DNA of 18,453 nt from Rhodobacterales bacterium UBA7416 (GCA_002469545.1 DKMK01000098.1:1-18453); one strand, 5' to 3'. Positions 1 to 7,337 are shown, numbered from the stretch's first letter. The notes: generated by a model not told the origin, from the sequence alone. Program-made: numbers and translations.

Positions 1-39
1 AACCTAAATCTGGTGCGTCTACCATTCCGCCACACCCGC
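1..39 (-). tRNA. tRNA-Leu (anticodon TAG), 5' part only
   Basis: Read on the minus strand, the first 39 bases begin GCGGGTGTGGCGGAATGG, then TAGACGC, then CCAGA-TTTAGGT-T. This fits the acceptor arm, D-arm and anticodon arm of a leucine tRNA. The anticodon stem is CCAGA and the seven-base loop TTTAGGT puts TAG at positions 34-36, so it would read CUN codons. The rest of the molecule (variable arm, T-arm, 3' end) lies beyond the left edge. The D-loop has one T fewer than the common GGAATTGG form; this may be natural variation. Confidence 0.9.
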
Positions 40-148
40 ACTAACAAAGTGTCAAACACTTCGAATTCGGCGTCTTCTAGCGCAGTCCGATTAACGACAC
101 CAGCACAAAATGCACCAAATTTCACAATTTTTAAAAACCACTCAGAAC

Positions 149-757
149 TTAGTTCGCAAAGCGTTTGAAACTGCGGCGTGGATCCGGTCCCTGCCCTAAA
201 AATCCCTGCACAACAGACGCCAAATGTTGCGATACACGCGCATGTTGTCCTTGGCGTTGTTCCTCGTGCGCTTTTGCAAAACGACCCGTCAATGCCTCCA
301 AATCACCTTCGATAATTATGGGCGCCAACAACAAGTTGCCCGATTTGCCATCCACAACACTTATAGAGAAATTGATGTGGTGAACGCCAACATCCGTGCG
401 TTGCATGCGACGCACCCGCGGCGTTGGCGACTTAAAGTCATGGATAACAATCTCGAGGTTCACCGCGCGGCGACCACGCAGTTTTTGTGAACCCAATTTT
501 GTTGCAGTCTCTACCAAAGAAATCACTTTAGCAGCCGTATTTCCACTGCCCTCGCCATGCCAAACGATATTCGCCGTTCCACCCTTAACGCGTGCGCTTG
601 GATGAATTGCGACGTTTACTTGGGCAACTGACCAGCGGTTCGTCTCAAACGTTGAAATTGGATGCTTGTAATATGTGCGCCACAGGCTACCTTGCGCAGA
701 TACCTGACTGGTCGAAAGAATACATGCCAACACTGCAAAAACTAACGGAAACTTCAT
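149..757 (-). CDS. Secreted DUF6778-like protein
   Basis: A 202-residue protein of unknown function. Residues 1-21 form a signal peptide: a charged start (MKF), a hydrophobic core, and a likely signal peptidase I cut after VSA at 19-21. A VLAC at 9-12 resembles a lipobox but has Leu at -2, so export by signal peptidase I seems more likely. The body contains a W-x-V-x-x-V-N-V segment and an ANIVWHGEGSG stretch that I associate with the DUF6778 proteins of Rhodobacteraceae; this is from memory of the family, not a search. The C-terminal third is rich in Gln, Arg and His and looks poorly structured. A purine-rich AAGGGG stretch lies about a dozen bases before the ATG. The gene is divergent from glnB and shares its 266-base upstream region. 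No catalytic motif is visible. Confidence 0.6.
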   Translation of the reverse strand: MKFPLVFAVLACILSTSQVSAQGSLWRTYYKHPISTFETNRWSVAQVNVAIHPSARVKGGTANIVWHGEGSGNTAAKVISLVETATKLGSQKLRGRRAVNLEIVIHDFKSPTPRVRRMQRTDVGVHHINFSISVVDGKSGNLLLAPIIIEGDLEALTGRFAKAHEEQRQGQHARVSQHLASVVQGFLGQGPDPRRSFKRFAN

Positions 758-898
758 TTATAAACACCCCTTCGATATTAAACGCTAACTGACTGACTCA
801 TTCAACCATTATTGGTCAAACACAGATAAAAGCGTCCCCACGCGATTATTATATGGGGTGTGTTTAAAAATTCACAAGGTGATCATTTTTTGTGCATT

Positions 899-928
899 TT
901 GCCTAATAATTAGGCAGTCACTTACAAT
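899..928 (+). promoter_or_regulatory. Candidate glnB-glnA promoter with embedded palindrome
   Basis: TTGCCT (899-904) and TACAAT (923-928), 18 bases apart, make a plausible housekeeping sigma promoter about 95 bases before the glnB start. The near-perfect palindrome TGCCTAATAATTAGGCA (900-916, eight-base arms around one central base) covers the -35 box and the first half of the spacer. A repressor bound there would block polymerase. No -24/-12 element (TGGCAC, TTGC) was seen nearby. The promoter boxes are an inference; the palindrome is directly visible. Confidence 0.5.
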
Positions 929-1023
929 CTACCTTACACGATGACGCAGTAGCCTTTAAGGAATTGAAATCCACATGCACATTAGTGCAAACAAACCAAG
1001 TACGCTCCACATAGGAAATTCTA

Positions 1024-1362
1024 ATGAAAAAAATTGAGGCAATAATCAAGCCATTTAAGTTAGACGAAGTAAAAGAAGCATTACAAGACGTCGGCGTCCA
1101 AGGTTTATCCGTGATCGAAGCAAAGGGTTTCGGTCGCCAAAAAGGTCACACAGAATTATACCGCGGCGCAGAATATGTTGTTGATTTTCTTCCAAAGGTA
1201 AAAATCGAAGTCGTGATTGCAGACGATCAATTGGATGCAGTCATCGAAGCAATCATTGCGGCCGCCCGCACAGATAAAATCGGAGATGGCAAAATTTTCG
1301 TCTCCACCGTAGAACAAGCAATCCGCATCCGCACCGGCGAAGATGGTGTCGAAGCGCTTTAA
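1024..1362 (+). CDS. glnB: Nitrogen regulatory protein P-II
   Basis: A 112-residue PII signal protein, the normal length. It senses 2-oxoglutarate, ATP/ADP and, through uridylylation, glutamine, and in this group acts on glutamine synthetase adenylylation and the NtrB/NtrC system. The sequence opens MKKIEAIIKPFKLDEVKEAL. The T-loop motif YRGAEY is at 46-51, so Tyr51 is the uridylylation site, and the C-terminal signature around TDKIGDGKIFV is intact. The start follows a GGA-type ribosome site (ATAGGAAATTCTAATG). It lies 29 bases before glnA on the same strand, the usual alphaproteobacterial glnBA operon. That linkage, and the lack of an adjacent amtB, favours GlnB over GlnK. The likely control site is the palindrome at 900-916. 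Confidence 0.96.
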   Translation: MKKIEAIIKPFKLDEVKEALQDVGVQGLSVIEAKGFGRQKGHTELYRGAEYVVDFLPKVKIEVVIADDQLDAVIEAIIAAARTDKIGDGKIFVSTVEQAIRIRTGEDGVEAL

Positions 1363-1391
1363 TTAAGAATAAGTCAGAAAGGGAACTCAAA

Positions 1392-2798
1392 ATGAGTGCA
1401 AAAGATCTCGTAAAACGCATCGCGGACGAAGACATCCAATATGTCGACATCCGTTTCACAGACCCACGTGGTCGCCTACAACACGTGACAGTGATCAACG
1501 ATGAAATCGACGAAGATTTCCTCGAAGGTGGCATGATGTTTGATGGATCGTCCATCGCAGGTTGGAAATCAATTGATGATTCCGACATGAAATTGATCCC
1601 CGATTGCGACAGCGCATACATCGATCCTTTCTATGCTGAAAAAACAATCTGTGTGCACTGCCACGTTGTTGAACCAGACACTGGCGAAACATACGAACGT
1701 TGCCCACGCTCAACAGCTATCCGCGCCGAAGAGTATTTGATCGCATCAGGTATCGGCGACACATCATTTTGGGGCCCAGAAGCAGAATTCTTCTTGTTCG
1801 ACGATGTTCGCTTCTCAAACTCAATCAACAAAGTTTCTTACGAAGTTGATGCGGCTGATGCGTCTTGGAATTCAGACACAGAATTCGAAATGGGCAACAT
1901 GGGCCACCGTCCGGGTCTTAAGGGCGGTTACTTCCCAGTTAACCCAACAGACGCAGCCCAAGATTTGCGCGGCGAAATGCTTTCTACGATGAAAAACATC
2001 GGCATGAAGGTTGATAAACACCACCACGAAGTGGCGTCATGTCAGCACGAATTGGGCCTTGTTTTTGGCACACTTGTGAAACAAGCAGACGAATTGCAAA
2101 AATACAAATACATCGTACACAATGTTGCACACGCCTACGGTAAATCAGCAACATTCATGCCAAAACCTATCTATGGTGATAACGGCACGGGTATGCACGT
2201 GAACATGTCAATCTGGAAAGAAGGCAAACCATTGTTCGCAGGCGACAAATACGCTGATCTGTCTGACGAAGCATTGTACTTCATTGGTGGTATCCTAAAG
2301 CACGCGAAATCATTGAACGCGTTCACAAACCCATCAACAAACAGCTACAAACGCCTGATCCCAGGTTTCGAAGCACCAGTTCTACGCGCCTACTCTGCGT
2401 CTAACCGTTCTGGCTGTGTACGTATTCCATGGGCTGAATCCCCCAAGGCAAAACGCGTCGAAGCACGTTTCCCTGATCCAGCAGCAAACCCATACTTGTG
2501 TTTCTCTGCATTGTTGATGGCTGGCCTTGACGGCATCCGCAACAAAATCGATCCAGGCCCTGCATCTGACAAAGATTTGTACGACCTACCACCAGAAGAA
2601 ATGGCAGGCATCCCAACTGTATGTGGATCACTTCGTGAAGCATTAGAAGAGCTACGCGCAAGCCATGCTTACCTAACAGAAGGCGGCGTGTTCACAGAAT
2701 CTCAAATCCAAGGCTATATCGAGCTGAAAGAAGAAGAGAACACATTGTACGAACACACACCACACCCTGTGGAATTCCAAATGTACTACAGCTGCTAG
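1392..2798 (+). CDS. glnA: Type I glutamine synthetase
   Basis: A 468-residue class I glutamine synthetase, which makes glutamine from glutamate, ammonia and ATP in the cytoplasm as a dodecamer. Visible family features are the MFDGSSIAGW block near 50-60, the ATP-site KPIYGDNGTGMHVNMS, and the NRSGCVRIPW active-site strand. The adenylylation site DKDLYDLPPEE puts the modified tyrosine at residue 397, so activity should be regulated by GlnE in the I-beta fashion. The start has AAAGGGA a few bases upstream. It is cotranscribed with glnB and followed 42 bases downstream by an intrinsic terminator. No residue anomaly was noticed. Type I assignment is certain from the length and the adenylylation motif. 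Confidence 0.97.
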   Translation: MSAKDLVKRIADEDIQYVDIRFTDPRGRLQHVTVINDEIDEDFLEGGMMFDGSSIAGWKSIDDSDMKLIPDCDSAYIDPFYAEKTICVHCHVVEPDTGETYERCPRSTAIRAEEYLIASGIGDTSFWGPEAEFFLFDDVRFSNSINKVSYEVDAADASWNSDTEFEMGNMGHRPGLKGGYFPVNPTDAAQDLRGEMLSTMKNIGMKVDKHHHEVASCQHELGLVFGTLVKQADELQKYKYIVHNVAHAYGKSATFMPKPIYGDNGTGMHVNMSIWKEGKPLFAGDKYADLSDEALYFIGGILKHAKSLNAFTNPSTNSYKRLIPGFEAPVLRAYSASNRSGCVRIPWAESPKAKRVEARFPDPAANPYLCFSALLMAGLDGIRNKIDPGPASDKDLYDLPPEEMAGIPTVCGSLREALEELRASHAYLTEGGVFTESQIQGYIELKEEENTLYEHTPHPVEFQMYYSC

Positions 2799-2840
2799 GG
2801 CCCCGACTCAAAGCTGTTAGAATATTTGAATGAATACAAA

Positions 2841-2868
2841 GCCTCGCAGTTTTCTGCGGGGCTTTTTT
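2841..2868 (+). terminator. Intrinsic terminator of glnBA
   Basis: A nine-pair stem, GCCTCGCAG (2841-2849) with CTGCGGGGC (2854-2862), carries one G-T wobble, closes on a TTTT loop and is followed by six T. It is a textbook Rho-independent terminator 42 bases after the glnA stop. On the minus strand the same stem follows the methyltransferase remnant but has only a short T run after it, so it would be weaker in that direction. Confidence 0.92.
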
Positions 2869-3172
2869 ATCGGGACCAAAGGGCGGCTTTACCTATGGTT
2901 ATATCCCTCGCGCCGCGACCATGCAAATAAGTGATTTCATACGGACAGTCGGCGGTGGTCAAAAGTTGGGCAATTTGGATCAACCCATCGCCCGATCCAC
3001 CACCAGCAACCAAAACCCTCAATGTCTTGCGCCAGTCCCGTTTCCCTTGAAACAAAAAATGATCAATTTCCAACGGATGTGACGGCGACCCAACGATCAA
3101 ACGCTTACGTTCATCCTCTGGCTTACGCTCTGGATACGGATAGGCATCGTATTGATTTATGACGTCATTCAT
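2867..3172 (-). pseudogene. Truncated class I SAM-dependent methyltransferase (N-terminal remnant)
   Basis: The reading frame from the ATG at 3172 gives 101 residues. They open MNDVINQYDAYPYPERKPED, followed by GSPSHPLEIDHFLFQGKRDW and the AdoMet-binding glycine motif LRVLVAGGGSGDGL. This matches the start of a family of alphaproteobacterial methyltransferases that I recall as being about 400 residues or more. After PYEITYL the match stops. A neighbouring frame reads M-V-A-A-R-G-I before a stop, close to the expected A-A-R-E-I continuation, which suggests frameshift decay, and the frame then ends within the T-run of the glnA terminator. There is no room for the remaining domain. The start overlaps the end of the upstream DUF3445 gene by eight bases (ATGAATGA), so the two were an operon. 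An alternative start seven codons upstream would lie inside that gene. Confidence 0.75.
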
Positions 3173-3974
3173 GGCTTCTCTTTTCCAACACAATTTCCAA
3201 ACTGTCGTGTTGTTCCCGACTTAACCGATCAAACGGCACGACAATGCTGTGGATTCCAAAAACAATCGCTCCTGATTTTGGTAACTTACACAGCGATTGG
3301 CGCTCGACACGCATCCACTGATCTGGCGTCTTTTCGCGCGTGCGTCGTTGATCAGTGCGTCGCGGTTGATGCAAGTCGGGATCATTATAAATCAACCAAT
3401 TTGCCCGATACATATCTTGTTCAGGTCGCATCATTCGAAACATCCGCTCGACGCGGCGCGCCAAATCAGCGCCGTATTCTTTCACAGGTTCATGAATGCC
3501 TGTCATCGGCCGCATAAATTTTTCAGACAACGACCAACTGGCTGGAAAACACATCGCCCCGCCAACCAACACATGTTCATCCCCCACAGGCAGCATCAAA
3601 CACAAATCTTGTTGCACCAACGCGCGCGCTGTCAGCAATGGCTGATTCCAATCCAACGCAACAGACACCCCATCGGGTCGGTGTACGCATTGTGCATCAA
3701 CTGTGTACGCTTTGTGCACAGTCAAAGCAGCCAATATATGTTCCAACAACTCCCGCGCCGCGCCGCCCGCACATACATCAACGGCTAAAACCTTGTCACG
3801 CCTTTGGGACAGCAAATAATCAACATACCCCATCTGCCCCGCAAACGCGCTGTCCACAATAATCCAATCATCGCGATCCAACGGGTTTATTCCCGGCAGT
3901 CGCGCCAAATGTTGGTCGTGCCACGGGCTAATTGGCAGGTGATCTTGGCAAATATTATCAAACTTTAAATCCAT
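3165..3974 (-). CDS. Heme-dependent oxidative N-demethylase-like protein (DUF3445 family)
   Basis: A 269-residue protein of the DUF3445 family, related to the alpha subunit of heme-dependent oxidative N-demethylase, which removes methyl groups from small amines. Recognisable blocks are PGINPLDRDDWIIVD (27-41), the VQQDLCLMLPVGDEHVLVGG strand, CFPASWSLSEKFMRPMTGIHEPV, and the ending ERQSLCKLPKSGAIVFGIHS. Length is normal for the family and the gene looks intact. Residues 84-98 (LTVHKAYTVDAQCVH) are encoded by an 11-base tandem repeat (3680-3723) and appear to be an extra loop before the VALDW segment. The downstream partner, a methyltransferase, is truncated. Substrate is unknown, and the family name should not be read as proof of demethylase activity here. 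Confidence 0.78.
   Translation of the reverse strand: MDLKFDNICQDHLPISPWHDQHLARLPGINPLDRDDWIIVDSAFAGQMGYVDYLLSQRRDKVLAVDVCAGGAARELLEHILAALTVHKAYTVDAQCVHRPDGVSVALDWNQPLLTARALVQQDLCLMLPVGDEHVLVGGAMCFPASWSLSEKFMRPMTGIHEPVKEYGADLARRVERMFRMMRPEQDMYRANWLIYNDPDLHQPRRTDQRRTREKTPDQWMRVERQSLCKLPKSGAIVFGIHSIVVPFDRLSREQHDSLEIVLEKRSHE
3680..3723 (+). repeat. Tandem repeat, four 11-base units, inside the DUF3445 gene
   Basis: Four consecutive units of exactly 11 bases: GGTGTACGCAT (3680), TGTGCATCAAC (3691), TGTGTACGCTT (3702) and TGTGCACAGTC (3713). The shared core is TGTGYAY. Another four-unit array with the same period and core lies at 15129-15172. It lies within the coding region on the opposite strand and encodes residues 84-98 of that protein. 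Confidence 0.8.
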
Positions 3975-4062
3975 AACTTACTGTTACATTTCAGTGTAAA
4001 AATTCAAATGGGAATTTCAGTAATTTTGATTTTTCAACACTTTGTGTTAGAAAGCTCGGATT

Positions 4063-4914
4063 ATGAAACCAATTTATTCTCTATCCTGCGCGCTTATTCT
4101 TGCGTCTTGTTCGGCAATCGTCGTTCCAGACGCAACAAAACAACCACCCCCCAAACCACCAACCGATACCAAGGCACCCATTCAGAATTTCACGGGTAAG
4201 ATCGAATTTATTGACCCAACCTGCCCCCAAAAACCACAACAGTTTTGCAAACTCAAAAACATCCATACATTCACAGAACCAGATGGCGCACTTGCATGGG
4301 AAACCGATGCTTGGAACAGTGCGAATGCCAAAGGTATCCAATCAGGCACAACCAACGGTGCAGACATTCCCAAAGCCGCGCAAATTTTCGTAGGTAAACC
4401 ATTCGACCCCGGCATTATTCAGGCCGCAATCATCCATGATCACTACACATTTGCTGAAAACCGCGTACGAAACTGGGCCGCAACACATCGAATGTATCTG
4501 GAGATTTTGTTGGACCAAGGCGTTAACCCAATCGTCGCCTACACGCAATATTTTGCAATCTATACCTTCGGCGATCACTGGATTGAACTGGTTGCTGGTG
4601 AAAAATGCAAATTCGTAATTTGCAACAAATCTGTCAAACAAGACCAAGGTCAGTTCCACGAAGAAAGCAGATTACACACAGACGAAGCAGCCAATGCAAT
4701 CATCGAAGTTTACCAACGCTTGTCGACGCAAAACAAACTTCAAAAGTTTATAAATCCACTAACGCCAGAACGTATTCAACGTATCGCCTTGGAATATGAC
4801 CCAGAAAATGTCTTCCTCAAATCCAAGGGTTCACCCATTCGTATGTCTGAACAAAATGCAAAATGGCTTGCGGAAAACACACAATTCATTGCCGAAAGTG
4901 ACCCAAACCGCTGA
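4063..4914 (+). CDS. Lipoprotein with DUF1353-like domain
   Basis: A 283-residue protein. A short signal peptide ends in LASC at 13-16, a good lipobox, so Cys16 would be lipidated and the protein anchored to a membrane. A proline/lysine-rich linker (24-40, with PPPKPP) follows. Residues 104-135 carry KAAQIFVGKPFDPGIIQAA and then IIHDHYTFAENR, which resembles the conserved His-Asp core of DUF1353 proteins, a family also found in phage-related genes. Four cysteines other than Cys16 are present in the mature protein (54, 62, 183, 187), consistent with disulfides outside the cytoplasm. Its function is unknown. The start codon sits without a strong ribosome site. It is divergent from the DUF3445 gene and 131 bases upstream of dddP. 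The stop codon lies within a 16-base perfect palindrome (4911-4926). Confidence 0.65.
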   Translation: MKPIYSLSCALILASCSAIVVPDATKQPPPKPPTDTKAPIQNFTGKIEFIDPTCPQKPQQFCKLKNIHTFTEPDGALAWETDAWNSANAKGIQSGTTNGADIPKAAQIFVGKPFDPGIIQAAIIHDHYTFAENRVRNWAATHRMYLEILLDQGVNPIVAYTQYFAIYTFGDHWIELVAGEKCKFVICNKSVKQDQGQFHEESRLHTDEAANAIIEVYQRLSTQNKLQKFINPLTPERIQRIALEYDPENVFLKSKGSPIRMSEQNAKWLAENTQFIAESDPNR

Positions 4915-4948
4915 AAATATTTTCAGATTACCTCTCAATATTTGCGAA

Positions 4949-5000
4949 ATGTCCAATACTCCCATCCCTTAAAACCGACCCCAATGCCGTTTTTGGACAT
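4949..5000. promoter_or_regulatory. Divided inverted repeat upstream of dddP
   Basis: ATGTCCAA (4949-4956) and its exact reverse complement TTGGACAT (4993-5000) are 44 bases apart centre to centre, about four helical turns. They sit 46-97 bases before the dddP start, in the gap after the DUF1353 gene. The spacing suits a looping or two-site regulator; what binds is unknown. No convincing -35/-10 pair was found. The strong ribosome site AAGGAGA precedes the dddP ATG. Confidence 0.4.
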
Positions 5001-5045
5001 GCAAGCATCCCAGATGTTGATTTTCCTACATGTAAGGAGAGCCAA

Positions 5046-6374
5046 ATGAGCACAAACTATTCAGACACCCGTAAGATTGACCCTTCCAAAGGCACACACC
5101 TGCCAGATGGATCACCCAATGATGGCGACCGCATTGAAATCGGTCCAACATTATTGGCCATGCAAGAATGGGAAGCCGCGGGCCTTACCCTGCCCAATCT
5201 GGAACGCATGCGTGCATTTCGCCACAAACGTTTGACCCAACACATTGTTGATCGCGAATGGGGTGGCCTGTTGATGTTTGACCCCCTCAACATCCGCTAC
5301 GCCACAGACAGCACAAATATGCAGCTTTGGAACACACATAATCCATTTCGCGCCGTATTGGTCTGCGCCGATGGGTACATGGTTATTTGGGACTACAAAA
5401 ACTCTCCTTTCTTGTCGACTTTCAATAAATTGGTACGCGAACAACGCTCTGGCGCTGATCTATTCTACTTTGATCGTGGTGATAAAATTGACATCGCCGC
5501 AGATGTGTTTTCCAAAGAGGTGCGCGATCTGATTGACGAACATGGTGGTGGTAACAACCGCCTTGGCATGGACAAGGGCATGTTGCACGGCATTCGCGCA
5601 CTTGAATCCCAAGGTTTCACAATCATGGATGGCGAAGAATGCACCGAAAAATCGCGATCCATCAAAGGCCCCGATGAAATTTTGGCCATGCGTTGCGCCA
5701 GCCACGCTTGCGAAGCAGCAGTCAAAGAAATGGAAGATGCCATCCAAGTCGGTATGTCCGAAGACGAAATCTGGGCCGAATTACACCGCGCCAACATCGC
5801 ACGCGGCGGCGAATGGATCGAAACGCGCCTACTGTCCACGGGCCCACGCACGAACCCATGGTTCCAAGAATGCGGGCCGCGCCGCCTGAATAACAACGAA
5901 ATCCTTGCTTTTGATACTGATCTTATCGGGTGTTACGGCATCTGCATCGACATCAGCCGTACATGGTGGATTGGGGACGAAAAACCGCGTGCTGATATGA
6001 TTTACGCGATGCAACACGCCCACGAACACATTCATACAAATATGGCGATGCTGAAACCAGGCGTGCCATTGCGTGATCTCACATTCAATGGGCATCAACT
6101 GGATGATCAATACTCCAAAGGCAAATATGGCTGTCGCTTCCACGGCGTTGGATTATGTGATGAATGGCCGCTCATAACCTATTCCGACAAACACGTCGAA
6201 GGCGCGTTTGACTATGAACTAGAGGCAGGCATGGTCCTTTGTGCAGAAGCATTGGTCTCACCCGAAGGCGGTGATTTTTCAATCAAGCTGGAAGACCAAG
6301 TACTAGTCACAGAAGATGGGTTTGAAAACCTGACTAAATACCCCTTCTGTCCACACTTGATGGGCGAAACCTAA
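5046..6374 (+). CDS. dddP: DMSP lyase DddP (M24 metallopeptidase fold)
   Basis: A 442-residue member of the M24 aminopeptidase-like family, recognised as DddP, which cleaves dimethylsulfoniopropionate to acrylate, DMS and a proton in the cytoplasm. All six metal ligands known from the characterised Ruegeria enzyme (Asp, Asp, Asp, His, Glu, Glu) are present, shifted by five residues: Asp290 and Asp292 (FDTD), Asp302 (DISRT), His366 (FHGVG), Glu401 (CAEAL) and Glu416 (KLEDQ). The sequence begins as usual for DddP (MSTNYSDTRKIDPSKG) and reaches normal length. The ATG at 5046 follows AAGGAGA at ideal spacing. No other DMSP or acrylate gene (acuI, dddL, dmdA) is adjacent, so it stands alone. A divided inverted repeat upstream may be its control site, and a hairpin follows the stop. 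Confidence 0.93.
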   Translation: MSTNYSDTRKIDPSKGTHLPDGSPNDGDRIEIGPTLLAMQEWEAAGLTLPNLERMRAFRHKRLTQHIVDREWGGLLMFDPLNIRYATDSTNMQLWNTHNPFRAVLVCADGYMVIWDYKNSPFLSTFNKLVREQRSGADLFYFDRGDKIDIAADVFSKEVRDLIDEHGGGNNRLGMDKGMLHGIRALESQGFTIMDGEECTEKSRSIKGPDEILAMRCASHACEAAVKEMEDAIQVGMSEDEIWAELHRANIARGGEWIETRLLSTGPRTNPWFQECGPRRLNNNEILAFDTDLIGCYGICIDISRTWWIGDEKPRADMIYAMQHAHEHIHTNMAMLKPGVPLRDLTFNGHQLDDQYSKGKYGCRFHGVGLCDEWPLITYSDKHVEGAFDYELEAGMVLCAEALVSPEGGDFSIKLEDQVLVTEDGFENLTKYPFCPHLMGET

Positions 6375-6381
6375 CGCATCT

Positions 6382-6409
6382 CGCCCATTCAGTATTTACT
6401 GATTGGGCG
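6382..6409 (+). terminator. Hairpin after dddP, probable terminator
   Basis: CGCCCATTCAGT (6382-6393) pairs with ACTGATTGGGCG (6398-6409), twelve positions with one T-T mismatch and an ATTT loop, starting eight bases after the stop. The following TCAATAATTTG is T-poor, so termination may be weak or Rho-aided. The left arm can also pair upstream: ATGGGCGA (6360-6367, the end of the dddP reading frame) matches TCGCCCAT (6381-6388) exactly, so the two structures exclude each other. Confidence 0.55.
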
Positions 6410-6860
6410 TCAATAATTTGACTGTTCACCGATGTTGAAAGACCATTTGCCCCCTCTTCATATTGAGTTGAATGACCTTTAATTTTAAAAACCATCAAAA
6501 AAATACGTGACGTAGATCGCGATTACAGAACAGCTATGTCAAAAAATTACTTCTATTTTTCATAAATGCGATGATCCAGCGTGGCATGTAAACGGATTTA
6601 ACAATGACCAAATTTTAATTTCAGTGATTTTCAAAGGATTACTTGTAAATACGAAAATGCCAATAAAATAAGGTGACAAGGCCAAAAAAATCATCAAAAA
6701 GAGAAGTTAATATATTGTAAATGCCAATTTCAACACCATGTATTTAACAAGCCGAGCAATCGGACAGACTGCCAAAAGTGACTGCCACTTAGCAAATATC
6801 AAATTTCGCGACATCTGTCGCACCACAATTTAAATCACGTTTAGGGGTGTCTGCATCTCT
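6410..6860. other. AT-rich intergenic stretch without a supportable gene
   Basis: About 450 bases between the dddP hairpin and the next gene, clearly richer in A and T than the flanking genes. No reading frame with both a start codon and a ribosome site is longer than about ten codons. A start-less open stretch of about 50 codons on the plus strand ends at the TAA near 6668-6670. A small palindrome, GCGAC-ATCT-GTCGC (6808-6821), lies 55 bases before the next start and may be an operator. No RNA gene could be recognised. Confidence 0.6.
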
Positions 6861-6875
6861 ATGGGGGAACGAAAA

Positions 6876-7337
6876 ATGATTAAAAATATTTTGACAACCG
6901 CATTTACCATCTGCTTTGCATTTCCTGCAGGCGCTAACACTTGGACGTCTGAAACAACAGATGGTGTTCACATGGCATCTGTTATCAGCGACGAAAACGA
7001 AATATCAGTTTTTTGCGATGCTGGTATCAACGCACCCATCACATCTATCAACTTTGTGGTCGACGGCGTTACACCTGTACCGCTCAGCAATATCGCGTTG
7101 TTCTTTGACAAAGATCTACCAATCTATATCGCCACGGACGTCGAAGGCGGCATTGGTTCCACCACGCAACAAGACGCCATTGAATTCACAAACATCATTG
7201 GCTTGATGAAAAGCGCGAACAAATTAAAGGTCCGCCTGTTTAACGGCTCTCAACACACGTTCCGCCTGTCAGGTTCAACCAAAGCCATCGGAAACTGCAC
7301 ACCTGATTTCCAACGCTTTACGCTGGCGTTAAACTAA
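6876..7337 (+). CDS. Small secreted protein of unknown function
   Basis: A 153-residue protein starting at the ATG at 6876. That start is preferred over the in-frame ATG at 6861 because the purine run GGGGGA (6863-6868) stands seven bases before it and would be its ribosome site. The N-terminus MIKNILTTAFTICFAFPAGA is a signal peptide with a likely cut after AGA. The mature part has two cysteines far apart that could form a disulfide. Its end, with a LMKSANKLKVRLFNGSQHTFRLSGS stretch and a final GNC, resembles the C-terminal pattern of small periplasmic proteins seen in many Rhodobacteraceae. I cannot name the family. It is 100 bases ahead of parE but separated by a terminator, so it is probably its own unit. 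Confidence 0.65.
   Translation: MIKNILTTAFTICFAFPAGANTWTSETTDGVHMASVISDENEISVFCDAGINAPITSINFVVDGVTPVPLSNIALFFDKDLPIYIATDVEGGIGSTTQQDAIEFTNIIGLMKSANKLKVRLFNGSQHTFRLSGSTKAIGNCTPDFQRFTLALN

Noticed and set aside
976..989. TGCAC-ATTA-GTGCA before glnB, resembling an NtrC site
   Set aside because: The arms match NtrC half-sites, but the known sites have seven bases between TGCAC and GTGCA and this one has four. The spacing does not fit, so it is not called.
3680..3723. Possible CRISPR array from the regular repeats
   Set aside because: The units are 11 bases, contiguous and without spacers, and there are no cas genes. It is a tandem repeat.
5057..5896. Minus-strand frames overlapping dddP
   Set aside because: They lie wholly within a gene with conserved catalytic residues and show no motifs or ribosome sites of their own.
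6515..6670. About 50-codon open stretch on the plus strand in the AT-rich gap
   Set aside because: It has no ATG or GTG near its beginning and no ribosome site. An open run of this size is expected by chance, and no family was recognised.
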